Shown: positions 27,308-36,892, counted from the first letter of the stretch. The stretch is 45,826 nucleotides of DNA from Acidobacteriota bacterium (GCA_027592785.1 JAQCLD010000028.1:1-45826), one strand, 5' to 3'. Notes: generated by a model from the letters alone, not told the origin. Numbers and translations: made by a program.

Positions 27308-28693
27308 ACTCAACAACGAGAAAGCTCCAACGAATAGACCCTGCGGCAATATTTGTACGCCGTTACGGGCCAGCAACTCCAGCGAGACGTTCAATACGAT
27401 GCTCACGCCGATGGAGCTGACGCACGCCGCGGCACTCGCTCGCCGCCAGTTCAGACCGAGCGCCATCGTTGGCGCAATCGCCGCCGCGAACGTTCCTGCG
27501 GCGAAAGTCCCCAGCAAGGCCGTTAGGCTGCCCATGTAATAGGCGAACAGCGCCGAAACCGCCAGCAGGACGACCGTCGCCGTCCGCGACCAGAACAACT
27601 CTCTCTCAATCCCCCTGCCTAGGAAAGCTCTGGGGATGTCGCGCACGGCGGCCGCCGCCCCAAGATTCAGGAACGTGTCCGAGGTCGACATGATCGCGCC
27701 CAGCAGCCCGGCCAAGGCAATCCCGGCAACCACCGGCGGCGTGTGGTGCAGCAAGAACATCGGCGTCGCCAGGTCCTCAGACGCCAACGACGGCTCTGCG
27801 CCGGTCTGCACCAGGTAACGCATCGCGAGCCCAACCCCAACCCAAATGAAAGTCACCGGGAGAAATGTAGAGATCGACAGCGCCTGGGCCCAACGCATGC
27901 TGCGTATATCGCGCAGCATCAGGTACTTGGTGATCACATGAGGTTGACCCGCGATGCCCAACACTGCCAAGAAATGCCAGCTCACCGCCGCTAGGGGGCC
28001 CATCGTTCCCCACGCGCTCAGATACTCCGGGTCCATCGCTTGCAGCGTCGTCGTCATCTCCGTTAGCCCGCCGGAGGCCTCTAGAGCATAGAAGCAAATC
28101 GCAAACGCCGCCGTCAGCATCACCGCGCCCTGCAGCAAATCCGTGTAGACCGCGGCAAGCATGCCGCCGGCAACGCTATAGCCGGCCAGCACAGCTAACC
28201 CAATGGCCATCGAGGCAACCAGGTTGATGTCGAACATGGCACTCATGGCCACGCCCAACGCCAACACCTGAGTCCCCAGATATCCGACCACACCCACTAG
28301 CAACGCCAGCGCCATGGCCGCTCGAGGCCAACGCCCGCCATAGCGCGCCTGTACTACGTCTGGAAGCGTATAGATCTCCCTGATTTCCGCCAGAAGGGCG
28401 AGTCGCTTTCCGACGAGAATCAGGCCGACCGGGCCGCCGATCACGGCGCACGCCAACCACATACTTGAAGAACCCGAAGAGTAGACAGCACCAGGCCCGC
28501 CGATAAAAGCGAAACCGCTAATAATGCTCGTGTTCGACGCTACGATCATCACCACGATGCCCAACGATTTACCGGCGACGAAAAAGTCTTTCGAGTTCTC
28601 CGTGCGGCGCCAAGCCCAATAGCCGATCGCCAAGCACGCCGCCATGTAGACGATGCACGACCATAGGACGAATGGCGACTGAACAATCGGCAT
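27305..28693 (-). CDS. Sodium/solute symporter (SSS family), cut near its C-terminus
   Basis: The 462-residue membrane protein has about 12 hydrophobic segments and SSS family hallmarks. These are RRTENSKDFFVAGKSLGIVV near the N-terminus, NTSIISGFAFIGGPGAVYSSG, YTLPDVVQARYG, SVAGGMLAAVYTDLLQG (the family signature region) and LAGLLGAIMSTSDTFLNLGA. It would import an organic solute with Na+; the substrate is not predictable. The open frame ends at a TAG inside the last membrane helix, and homology resumes directly after it (see 27215-27307). The protein may be slightly shortened or the stop may be read through. ATG 28693 starts 1 base after the upstream gene's TAG. Confidence 0.88.
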   Translation of the reverse strand: MPIVQSPFVLWSCIVYMAACLAIGYWAWRRTENSKDFFVAGKSLGIVVMIVASNTSIISGFAFIGGPGAVYSSGSSSMWLACAVIGGPVGLILVGKRLALLAEIREIYTLPDVVQARYGGRWPRAAMALALLVGVVGYLGTQVLALGVAMSAMFDINLVASMAIGLAVLAGYSVAGGMLAAVYTDLLQGAVMLTAAFAICFYALEASGGLTEMTTTLQAMDPEYLSAWGTMGPLAAVSWHFLAVLGIAGQPHVITKYLMLRDIRSMRWAQALSISTFLPVTFIWVGVGLAMRYLVQTGAEPSLASEDLATPMFLLHHTPPVVAGIALAGLLGAIMSTSDTFLNLGAAAAVRDIPRAFLGRGIERELFWSRTATVVLLAVSALFAYYMGSLTALLGTFAAGTFAAAIAPTMALGLNWRRASAAACVSSIGVSIVLNVSLELLARNGVQILPQGLFVGAFSLLS

Positions 28694-28694
28694 C

Positions 28695-29087
28695 CTAGCG
28701 TCTCTTCGTCGCCAGGACCCTATCGATGGCCTCTGGCGTCAGGACCCAGCGGTCGAAAATCCGAGAGAAGAAGAGATTTGGGACGATCCCCGCAGTCCAG
28801 ATCCCGAAAACCAGCAACGCCCAGCCGGCCGGCAATCCCAAGAACCGCTCTTCCGGCCCAACCAGAGTCATCGCCACTAGTAGTCCAACGTGTACCAGCC
28901 CAATCAACACGACCCAGCGAGTAGCCGCGCGTCGAGACGCCGGAGCCACGCCAATCAGAAACGCCACGCCGAGGAATGCCCAACAGCAAACGGCGAAGAC
29001 AAACCAAGCTCCCACCGTGGCGGCCGCCAAGGCGCACACGCCGAGAGCTCCCAGCGCCTTGACGGCACCGTCTCGAAACTCTGTCAT
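28695..29087 (-). CDS. Small polytopic membrane protein, function unknown
   Basis: The 130-residue protein has four hydrophobic segments (ALGALGVCALAAATVGAWFV, AFLGVAFLIGVAPA, WVVLIGLVHVGLLVAMTLVG, LPAGWALLVFGIWTAGIVPN) and a charged C-terminus (RIFDRWVLTPEAIDRVLATK). It is not recognised. The ATG at 29087 overlaps the kinase stop by four bases (ATGA), and its own stop is 1 base before the symporter start, so the three are translationally coupled. It could be a partner of the symporter, as small membrane subunits precede SSS permeases in several operons, but this is inference from context. Confidence 0.8.
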   Translation of the reverse strand: MTEFRDGAVKALGALGVCALAAATVGAWFVFAVCCWAFLGVAFLIGVAPASRRAATRWVVLIGLVHVGLLVAMTLVGPEERFLGLPAGWALLVFGIWTAGIVPNLFFSRIFDRWVLTPEAIDRVLATKRR

Positions 29088-30136
29088 CGTTCCGCCTTCT
29101 CCAGAAGCTTCCTGCATTCGCCCACCAGAGTGGCAGCATTCAGCCTGCGGTCCCGCCCCAAACGCACCCGGTAAACTCGCGACCGCCGAAGTAATCGCCA
29201 ACTGCTCCACAGCCGCGAACTCGCAACGCCAACTAACGGCAACAGCTCCGTCAAGCGCCGATTCAGTACGAACTCAACCCCTTGAAAAAGTCCTAAGCCA
29301 ACGACGCAGTCGGAGAAAAGCGTGCGTAGCCCTTTCGCCAACCCCACCCGCTCTAAACGGCAATCCTTCGACAAACTTCGCGATCCCAACAATACAATGC
29401 CGGGTTCCGCGCCGGGCACGACCCGGTGCGCAAAATATTCGTAGCTCACCGAAACCTTCGGCCCGAAGCCCATTCGGTTGATCACCCGCCGCTGCTGCTC
29501 GGGAACGTCGCCCTCGCTGCCCGGAAGCAGCCCGATGCGAAACGGATACGCATACAAGTTCCCCGCCCGGTCGACTAATGGCGAGTCGTCCGACAACAGC
29601 GTCACCTCAGGATGCTTCAGCAAGTCGTAGGCCAGCGTGCTCTTGCCGCCGCCCATCGGCAGCAGCACTAGCACCGCCTTACCCTCGATCGAGACGCCCA
29701 ACGCATGGACCCGATGCTTGCCCTGCGCATCCAGAAATTCGCCGCACTGCGAAAGCAAGAAAAGGTAGGCCGCCTCATAGAGAATGTCCTCGTCCAGTCC
29801 CTCGATGCGAAAGCCGCCCGAAGCCCTGTCGTGCCGCGCAATGCCGCGCCCCTGGTAGTCGATCAAGCTCTCGTCGCCGTTCTTGTAGACGATATTGCGC
29901 GGCGTATGAATCGCCGCATCCCAAGCCGGCAAGCCGTCGTACCGGGGATCCTCGTAACGGAGCTCGATCAGCCGTTAGCCGCCTCGTGAATCGCTCCGGA
30001 AGAACGCGAAGTCCTGGCAAAGACCGGCAAACGCCGATAGACACGACGAGCGCAGCTCGAACCGATAGCCATAAACGTCGAAAACCGCTCGTGAAACGGA
30101 GTCAGACGAAGCGAAATCCTGTTCATCCTGAGCCAA
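29084..30136 (-). pseudogene. HPr-kinase-like P-loop protein interrupted by an in-frame TAA
   Basis: A 351-codon frame from TTG 30136 to TGA 29084 carries TAA at 29975-29977 (codon 54). Before it the frame reads VFDVYGYRFELRSS and CQDFAFFRSDSRGG, after it RLIELRYEDPRYDGLPAWDA, which fits a continuous HprK-like N-terminal domain. The kinase domain has Walker A LLPMGGGKSTLAYDLL at about residues 159-174 and LLSDDSPLVDRAGNLYAYPF, the Asp-rich segment of HPr-kinase/PEPCK-like enzymes. An internal TTG at 29932 would still allow a 282-residue product with the whole kinase domain. It is the first gene of the operon with the symporter, nucleotidyltransferase-like and glycosyltransferase genes. Confidence 0.7.
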
Positions 30137-30225
30137 CTACGTTTCCCCAATGAGCCCTGTAGGTTACCAAGCATTCCCCGCCTCACCTAGCCCTGGGTGG
30201 TCCATTTCGCGTACGCTCCGAGGTG

Positions 30226-30972
<747 letters not shown>

Positions 30973-31032
30973 CGCCGCACCGGGATAACGACTTGGGCCT
31001 TGATTCTGCCCTCCGTATCCTGTACATCCTTG

Positions 31033-31073
31033 TATAATAAGAAGTTGGACGCCGGTCCCCACGGACCGGCGTC
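31033..31073 (+). promoter_or_regulatory. greA promoter -10 and 5'-leader hairpin
   Basis: A consensus TATAAT lies at 31033-31038; no good -35 is visible. Ten bases downstream is a perfect 11-bp inverted repeat, GACGCCGGTCC (31048-31058), loop CCAC, GGACCGGCGTC (31063-31073). The hairpin would form at the very 5' end of the transcript. No T-tract follows, so a simple intrinsic terminator is unlikely. The greA start is 28 bases further on, after AGAGGAAG. Confidence 0.55.
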
Positions 31074-31101
31074 TCTGCATTCCGGTTAGAGGAAGTTCGT
31101 C

Positions 31102-31572
31102 ATGGTCCCTGACTTCATCGTCAAAATCGAAGAGAAGGTCAAAAAGCTCGAGTTCGAGCTCAAAAACGAGCTTCCCAAAGAGATTCAACGTGCGCGCGAA
31201 CTCGGCGACCTCAGCGAAAACGCCGAATACTCCGCCGCCAAAGAACGTCAAGATCTCGTTTCAGCACAAATCGCAACCTACAAAAAGCGCCTGGCCGAAC
31301 TCCGCATGGTGGACTTCAGCAAGATCAGCAAGGACGCCATCGGCCTCGGATCCACGGTACGCGTCGTCGACGTCGACACCGACAAAGAGATCGAGTACGA
31401 GTTGGTCGCCTCAGAGGAAGCCGACGTGCCAAACGGACGAATTTCCACCACCTCGCCCATCGGCCGCTCCTTCATGTCCAAGTCTGAAGGCGACGTTGTC
31501 GAGGTGCTGACTCCTGGCGGCCGCAAGGAATTCGATATACTCGGCTTTACTACCATTCACGATAAGGTTTAA
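31102..31572 (+). CDS. greA: Transcription elongation factor GreA
   Basis: The 156-residue protein has the GreA two-domain form. The N-terminal coiled coil (residues about 5-75) includes ARELGDLSENAEYSAAKERQ, the conserved tip with the acidic residues that coordinate Mg2+ in the RNA polymerase secondary channel. The C-terminal FKBP-like domain includes LGSTVRVVDVDTDKEIEYEL, ISTTSPIGRSFMSKSEGDVV and FDILGFTTI. It rescues backtracked polymerase by stimulating transcript cleavage. Length is normal (about 158). AGAGGAAG lies just upstream of ATG 31102, and a promoter with a strong leader hairpin precedes it. Confidence 0.97.
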   Translation: MVPDFIVKIEEKVKKLEFELKNELPKEIQRARELGDLSENAEYSAAKERQDLVSAQIATYKKRLAELRMVDFSKISKDAIGLGSTVRVVDVDTDKEIEYELVASEEADVPNGRISTTSPIGRSFMSKSEGDVVEVLTPGGRKEFDILGFTTIHDKV

Positions 31573-31606
31573 GCTGGCGGGTCGGGGAGTAGAAAACGAG
31601 TCGACT

Positions 31607-32272
31607 ATGACCTTTACGGGAACGATCGGGGCTGTCTGCACTCGAATCCTCAACGGGTTGGTCCGTGCGCTCGTCTTTACCCGCATCCATCCCAACGTAT
31701 TCACCTGCGTCGGCCTGGCGATTAACGCCGTCGGCGCTTGGATGCTCTCTCGCGGCCAGTTCTTCGAGGCGGGCTTAGTCGTACTGCTCGCTGCCGTCTT
31801 CGACCTGGTCGACGGGCCGATCGCTCGCAGCAGCGGCCGCGTCACTCGTTTCGGCGGCTTCCTCGATTCCGTCATCGATCGCTACTCCGACCTCATCCTG
31901 CTCGTCGGTATGTTGGTCTACTACGCCAGCGTCAACCGCTTCGGCTACATCGTCCTGACCGCCGTCGCAATGAGCGGTTCCGTCATGGTCAGCTACGTCC
32001 GGGCCCGGTCAGAGAACGAAATCCCCAAATGCAAGGTGGGTTTCCTCGAGCGCCCTGAGAGAATCGTCCTACTGGTCATCGGCACGCTATTCAACCGCAT
32101 GACCGCCGTCCTCTGGGTTATCGCCGTGCTCTCGAACCTCACCGTCGTTCATCGCATCGTTCATACCTGGAAAGAGACGACTCGCCTCGGCCAGTCCCCC
32201 GCTGAGGCTCCTGCGGACGGCGCCAAGGCCAAGTCCGGCGGCGAGATACGCCAAGGCGTTCGCTCCGCCTAG
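31607..32272 (+). CDS. CDP-alcohol phosphatidyltransferase family protein
   Basis: The 221-residue membrane enzyme carries the complete family motif D-G-x2-A-R-x8-G-x3-D-x3-D as DGPIARSSGRVTRFGGFLDS followed by VID, which binds the metal and the CDP-linked lipid. Membrane segments surround it (NVFTCVGLAINAVGAWML, LILLVGMLVYYA, YIVLTAVAMSGSVMVSYV). FTRIHPNVFTCVGL is the typical N-terminal helix. It makes a phospholipid from CDP-diacylglycerol and an alcohol; inositol phosphate, glycerol phosphate or another acceptor cannot be distinguished. It begins 34 bases after greA and is followed by RNase J. Confidence 0.92.
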   Translation: MTFTGTIGAVCTRILNGLVRALVFTRIHPNVFTCVGLAINAVGAWMLSRGQFFEAGLVVLLAAVFDLVDGPIARSSGRVTRFGGFLDSVIDRYSDLILLVGMLVYYASVNRFGYIVLTAVAMSGSVMVSYVRARSENEIPKCKVGFLERPERIVLLVIGTLFNRMTAVLWVIAVLSNLTVVHRIVHTWKETTRLGQSPAEAPADGAKAKSGGEIRQGVRSA

Positions 32273-32342
32273 ACCCCGCCGTAGCTGGGCTTCGCCGGTA
32301 AGGTACCCTGAAGGTCTTACACGCTTTCCGGAGGACCCTTCC

Positions 32343-34019
32343 CTGGCCGATCAACAACTGGAACTCATCCCCTTAGGCGGACTCGGCGAGTTCGGCATGA
32401 ACATGATGGCAATGCGCTGCGGCGACGACATCATTGTCATTGACGCAGGCATTCTCTTCCCCGGCCCGGACCTCCACGGCGTCGACGTCATCGTTCCCGA
32501 TCTCAGTTGGTTGCTGGACAACGCCGACCACGTTCGCGGTTTGATCCTCACCCACGGCCATGAAGATCACGTCGGCGCGGTCTCCTACCTGCTCTCTCAA
32601 CTCCATCTGCCGATCTACGCCACCCAGTTCACTGAGGCCCTCGTCCGGCGCCGCCTCGACGAACACCAGTTCGACCAAAAACCCGACATTCGACGGATGA
32701 AGTTTCGCCAGAAGTTCAAGCTCGGCTGCTTCACCATCGACCCCATTCACGTCACCCACTCGACTCTCGATTGCGCCGCCCTAGCCATCGACACGCCGCT
32801 CGGCGTCGTCATGCATACAGCCGACTTCAAGATTGATCAGACTCCAATCGGCAGCCCGCTGTTCGACCTGCACGCCTTCGCCGAATACGGCCAGAAAGGC
32901 GTTCTGCTGCTGCTCTCGGACTCAACCAACGTCGAACGTCCCGGTTTCACGCCGTCAGAGCGGGCCGTCCGGCCCGCCTTCGAGGACATCTTCGCCAGGG
33001 CAGACAAAGGAATCTTCCTTACTTGCTTTTCCTCCGCGATTCCACGCGTGCAGCAAATCATCGATCTCTCCGTACAGTACGGGCGCAAGATTGCCTTGAT
33101 CGGCCGCAGTCTCTCCAGCGCCAGCGAACTCGCTCACGAACTCGGTCTACTCCGCATTCCCGACGGCGCCTTTGTGCGACCCCAGGAACTCCACAAACTC
33201 CAGCCGCACCAGCGCACCGTGATCGTCTCCGGAAGCCAGGGCGAGCCGCTGAGTTCTATGGCCCGTGCATCAGTCGGCAAGCATAAGCACGCCGTCATCG
33301 AAGAAGGTGACAAGGTCGTTCTCAGCGCGCGCGTGATTCCCGGCAACGAGAAGGCCGTATATCGCATGGTCGACCATCTCTGCAAACGCGGCGCCGATGT
33401 CTTCTACGGCCAACAAACGCCGCCCCTGCACGTCTCCGGCCACGGCTCCCAAGAAGAGATGAAGCTTATTCTCAACCTCGTGCGCCCGCGCTACTTCGTG
33501 CCCGTGCACGGCGAGTATCGTCAACTCGCCAGCCACGCTCGCTTAGCGGCTCCCTTGCGTGACCAGGGCCTCAAGGAGACCTTCCTACTGCAGAGCGGCG
33601 AGACTCTGCTGATCGACGAGCACGGCGCCCGCCGCGGCGAAGACGTCGAGGTCGGACGTGTGTTCATCGATGCCGGCACCGGCGACGCAATCATCGAAGA
33701 GATGGTCATCAATGACCGTCGCAGCCTTTCCGAGTTCGGCGTTATCGTGCCCATCGTCACCATCAACCGCCGCACCGGCAAGATGGTGGGCGAACCCGAG
33801 ATTGTGTCTCGCGGCTTCGTCGTGTCCGAAGGCGGAGAAGAGCTGATCGACGAGGCCTATGAAATCGTAGCCGAAACCGTACGCACATCCTCCAAAGAAG
33901 AGGCCGCGGACATCGGCGTCATGGAAGAGAAGATTCGTACCGACCTGCGCCGTTTCCTTTCTAGGAAGACGTCGCGTGCCAGCCGGCCTTTGATCGCGCC
34001 TGTGGTTCTGGAATCCTAG
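32343..34019 (+). CDS. rnj: Ribonuclease J, apparent CTG start
   Basis: This is a metallo-beta-lactamase/beta-CASP ribonuclease with 5'-3' exo- and endonuclease activity in RNA turnover. The core shows LTHGHEDHVGA (HxHxDH zinc motif), HVTHSTLDCAALAIDTPLG, LLSDSTNVERPGFTPSE, VIVSGSQGEPLSSMARAS and VPVHGEYRQLASHA. The nearest ATG (32397) falls inside the first conserved strand and would remove LELIPLGGLGEFG, which is always present in the family. In frame upstream, CTG at 32343 gives (M)ADQQLELIPLGGLGEFGMN, has GGAGGA at 32330-32335 with 7 bases spacing, and no ATG, GTG or TTG lies nearby. CTG is thus the likely start, giving 558 residues. Confidence 0.93.
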   Translation: MADQQLELIPLGGLGEFGMNMMAMRCGDDIIVIDAGILFPGPDLHGVDVIVPDLSWLLDNADHVRGLILTHGHEDHVGAVSYLLSQLHLPIYATQFTEALVRRRLDEHQFDQKPDIRRMKFRQKFKLGCFTIDPIHVTHSTLDCAALAIDTPLGVVMHTADFKIDQTPIGSPLFDLHAFAEYGQKGVLLLLSDSTNVERPGFTPSERAVRPAFEDIFARADKGIFLTCFSSAIPRVQQIIDLSVQYGRKIALIGRSLSSASELAHELGLLRIPDGAFVRPQELHKLQPHQRTVIVSGSQGEPLSSMARASVGKHKHAVIEEGDKVVLSARVIPGNEKAVYRMVDHLCKRGADVFYGQQTPPLHVSGHGSQEEMKLILNLVRPRYFVPVHGEYRQLASHARLAAPLRDQGLKETFLLQSGETLLIDEHGARRGEDVEVGRVFIDAGTGDAIIEEMVINDRRSLSEFGVIVPIVTINRRTGKMVGEPEIVSRGFVVSEGGEELIDEAYEIVAETVRTSSKEEAADIGVMEEKIRTDLRRFLSRKTSRASRPLIAPVVLES

Positions 34020-35065
34020 TCGTTGGCGCCCGACGCCGGCAGTCCGGTCGGCGGGAAGTAGCCTTTGCGGTGGAACACGCTGACCTTGGTCTCGGTATTC
34101 AATTTGACGCGAATATCTAGCTTGCGATAGGTGTCGTCCGAAAACGGCGTGGGCGGCGAATAACCAACGATGTACTGGCTCTGCACCTGGCCTGAAATAC
34201 TCAACACAGCCGTGTACAAAGCTTCTAACTGCGCCCGAGCATAGAGCCCCGTGCCCACTTCGTACTGATAATTGCCCGCATCCTGCGGCTTCGACAAGTA
34301 ACCGTTGATGTCCTTGTGGATATTGTCCATCGGGAAAACAACCGTGCCGCCCGTCGCTTCGGCAATATCCTTGAGATTCTTGCCCTCACTAACGTCGAAG
34401 CCAAACGCCTCGGTGCTGACCGCGTACACCGTGACTTGCTGCTGCTGGCAGGCGAAGATCGCCTGTTCCATCGAGCGCTTACTGGCGTTGTCATGGCCGT
34501 CGCCGACGATGACTACGACCTTCCGCGGCTCATCCACGCCGAGATAGGGCGACGACTGCAGCTTGTTGTTGCATGCCTCAAAAATTGCATCGACCATCGA
34601 GCTGCCGCCGCCATGTTTGAGCTTGGACATGCGGTCGGCAATCGTGCCCGGATCCCGCGTGTAGTCAACCAACAGATCCACTTCGGTTTGGTAGCCGATC
34701 AAAAAACCTTCGTTGAGACTGTCCTCCGGGACCATCAGGAAGGCTAAATCGCCAATCGACTCCTGGTAGTTCTTGTAGTAGAGCCGTGCCGTATTACTCA
34801 GGTCGACCAAGAAACCCACGCGAATGCGCGGCTTGTTTGCCTCGTCTTGGCTCTCGGTGAAGTAGCGGATATCGACCCTCTGGCCGTCTTCGTAAACTTC
34901 AAAGTCGTCCTTCGTCAGATCGACGATAAAACGCCCTTCATCGTCCGTCACCGTGACCGGAACATTGACGACGTTCACGTCGACCAGAATCGACGTCTCT
35001 TGGTCCGCCTGCTGGGCAAATGCCGGCCATATACAAAGCGCGGCGAGAACGATCAAAAGTCGCAT
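34016..35065 (-). CDS. Secreted VWFA-related domain protein
   Basis: The 349-residue protein has a signal peptide (MRLLIVLAALCIWPAFA), then VNVPVTVTDDEGRFIVDLTK and DDFEVYEDGQRVDIRYFTES, the N-terminal strand set of Acidobacteria-type VWFA proteins. The VWA domain follows from about residue 80: the MIDAS is VDLSNTA, with Thr in place of the third Ser, then HGGGSSMVDAIFEACN and VVVIVGDGHDN. It closes with QYIVGYSPPTPFSDDTYRKL and HRKGYFPPTGLP. Probably periplasmic or surface attached; role unknown. The stop shares CTAG with the RNase J stop. The start ATG 35065 has GGAG about 15 bases upstream. Confidence 0.88.
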   Translation of the reverse strand: MRLLIVLAALCIWPAFAQQADQETSILVDVNVVNVPVTVTDDEGRFIVDLTKDDFEVYEDGQRVDIRYFTESQDEANKPRIRVGFLVDLSNTARLYYKNYQESIGDLAFLMVPEDSLNEGFLIGYQTEVDLLVDYTRDPGTIADRMSKLKHGGGSSMVDAIFEACNNKLQSSPYLGVDEPRKVVVIVGDGHDNASKRSMEQAIFACQQQQVTVYAVSTEAFGFDVSEGKNLKDIAEATGGTVVFPMDNIHKDINGYLSKPQDAGNYQYEVGTGLYARAQLEALYTAVLSISGQVQSQYIVGYSPPTPFSDDTYRKLDIRVKLNTETKVSVFHRKGYFPPTGLPASGAND

Positions 35066-35187
35066 GGGCGTAGTTCTCCGAGGTTCATTCTAGCCCATCG
35101 CCTCCCACCGCGATGTAAACCCGCCTCTGCCTCCCCAACGCCAGCCAAGCATCATCCTCGCATCTAGCTAGCCGGACCTCCGCCCAG

Positions 35188-35196
35188 TGATATAAT
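35188..35196 (+). promoter_or_regulatory. Consensus extended -10 (TGA-TATAAT) seven bases before a GTG start
   Basis: TG (35188-35189), A and TATAAT (35191-35196) form a perfect extended -10. GTG at 35204 follows after 7 bases, about where transcription should begin. An in-frame ATG at 35195 overlaps the hexamer and would lie upstream of the transcript, so GTG 35204 is the likelier start of a leaderless mRNA. Confidence 0.55.
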
Positions 35197-35203
35197 GACC
35201 GCC

Positions 35204-36892
35204 GTGCAAGCCGTTAACCCTACCACCGAGACTTTTGATGCCATCGTCGTCGGTTCGGGGGCGACAGGCGGATGGGCGGCTAAGGAACTCGCCGAGGCCG
35301 GAATCAAAGTCGCCTTGATCGAAGCTGGCCCCATGGTGAGTGAGTCAGACTTCTCCGAACACGACCAGCCTTACGACTGGAAGTATCGCGGCTCGACCTC
35401 GCCGAAGTCACGGGACCTCATGCGCAATCGTCCGATTCAGGGCAAGTGCTACGCCGTCCGCGAAGGCAACTACAAGTGGTTCGTTGACGATTTCAAGAAC
35501 CCCTATACGACGCCGAAAGATAAGCCATTCTGGTGGATTCGCGAGCGCGTCGTCGGCGGACGCTCTCTCTCGTGGGGCCGCCAGAGCTATCGCACCGGAG
35601 ACATTGACTTCAAAGGCGCCAGCCGCGACGGTTACGGCATCGACTGGCCCATTCAATACCGTGACTTGGTCCCCTACTACGAGAAGGTCGAGCGCTACAT
35701 CGGTATCAGCGGCTTAGAGGAGGGTCTGTCGCAGCTTCCGGATTCGATCTTCATGCCGCCCATGAAATTTAGCTGCGGCGAGGCGCTACTCCGCGAACGG
35801 CTGAAGAACAAGATGAATCGCGTCCTCACCATGGGACGCACCGCGATCATCACCAAGGACCACAACGGCCGTTCTGCGTGTCACCATTGCGGACCATGTG
35901 AGCAGGGCTGCATCACGCACTCGTACTATTCCAGCCCGTTCACGACGATTCAAGCGGCGCAGATGACCGGCAACATGACGCTGATCACCGATGCCGTCGT
36001 CAGCCGAGTCACCAAAGACGCGAACACCGGCCTAGCTTCGGGCGTCAGTTACATCAACCGCACCAGCCGGGAAGAATTCGAAACCAAAGCCAAAGTGGTC
36101 GTTCTATGTGCGTCGACTCTGGAGTCAACGCGTATTCTACTCAACTCAGAACCCGGCGGCATGGCCAACTCTTCCGGCGCCCTCGGCCACTATCTGATGG
36201 ATCACATCTACCAGGGCGGCGCTTCCGGCAAACTTCCTGAACTGGAAGCGAAACCTTGGCAAGGGATGCCTCAACGCCCGACGGGCATCTACATCCCCCG
36301 CTTCCGCAATATCGACCGAGCACACACCAACGGCATGATTCGCGGCTACGGCTTCCAAGGGCGCTCGAGCGCAAACTTCGCCATGGGCGTTGACGGCTTC
36401 GGCGCCTCCTATAAGCAGGCCGTGCACAATCAGGCCGAATGGTCCACCGGGATTACGGCGTGGTGTGAAACACTGCCGCGCTACGAGAACCATGTCCAGC
36501 TGCACTCGACCAAGAAGGACGCCTGGGGCATCCCGATCCTGGACATTGACATGCAATGGAGTTCGAACGAACTCGCGCTGTGGAAGGACGCCCGCGAGCA
36601 AGCGGCCGAGATGCTTGAGGCCACGGGCCACAAGGACGTTCACCTGACGGGCGAAGTGTCCGTCCCCGGCTTCTGCATTCACGAAGTCGGCACGGCCCGC
36701 ATGAGCGAAGACCCCAAGAAGGGCGTCCTCAATGGTTTCGCGCAGACGCACGACATCAAGAACCTCTTCGTCACCGACGGCGCCGCCTGGACGTCCATCG
36801 CCTGCCAGAATCCAACTCTGACGATGATGGCCATCACCGCCCGCACCTGCGACTACATCCAGGACCAACTCAAGAAAGGCGGCTTGGCGTAG
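35204..36892 (+). CDS. GMC-family FAD oxidoreductase with four-Cys cluster
   Basis: The 562-residue flavoprotein has the ADP-binding fold FDAIVVGSGATGGWAAKELA, GGRSLSWGRQSYR, and C-terminal HEVGTARMSED and CQNPTLTMMAI, which supply the active-site His/Asn pair of glucose-methanol-choline oxidoreductases. It belongs with the larger gluconate/glucose/fructose dehydrogenase flavosubunits. ACHHCGPCEQGC, about residues 226-236, holds four cysteines (CxxCxxCxxxC) and may bind an Fe-S cluster as in some FAD-dependent sugar dehydrogenases. No Tat signal, small subunit or cytochrome gene is adjacent. It may oxidise a sugar or polyol. GTG 35204 is preferred to ATG 35195 because the latter lies inside the -10. 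Confidence 0.9.
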   Translation: MQAVNPTTETFDAIVVGSGATGGWAAKELAEAGIKVALIEAGPMVSESDFSEHDQPYDWKYRGSTSPKSRDLMRNRPIQGKCYAVREGNYKWFVDDFKNPYTTPKDKPFWWIRERVVGGRSLSWGRQSYRTGDIDFKGASRDGYGIDWPIQYRDLVPYYEKVERYIGISGLEEGLSQLPDSIFMPPMKFSCGEALLRERLKNKMNRVLTMGRTAIITKDHNGRSACHHCGPCEQGCITHSYYSSPFTTIQAAQMTGNMTLITDAVVSRVTKDANTGLASGVSYINRTSREEFETKAKVVVLCASTLESTRILLNSEPGGMANSSGALGHYLMDHIYQGGASGKLPELEAKPWQGMPQRPTGIYIPRFRNIDRAHTNGMIRGYGFQGRSSANFAMGVDGFGASYKQAVHNQAEWSTGITAWCETLPRYENHVQLHSTKKDAWGIPILDIDMQWSSNELALWKDAREQAAEMLEATGHKDVHLTGEVSVPGFCIHEVGTARMSEDPKKGVLNGFAQTHDIKNLFVTDGAAWTSIACQNPTLTMMAITARTCDYIQDQLKKGGLA

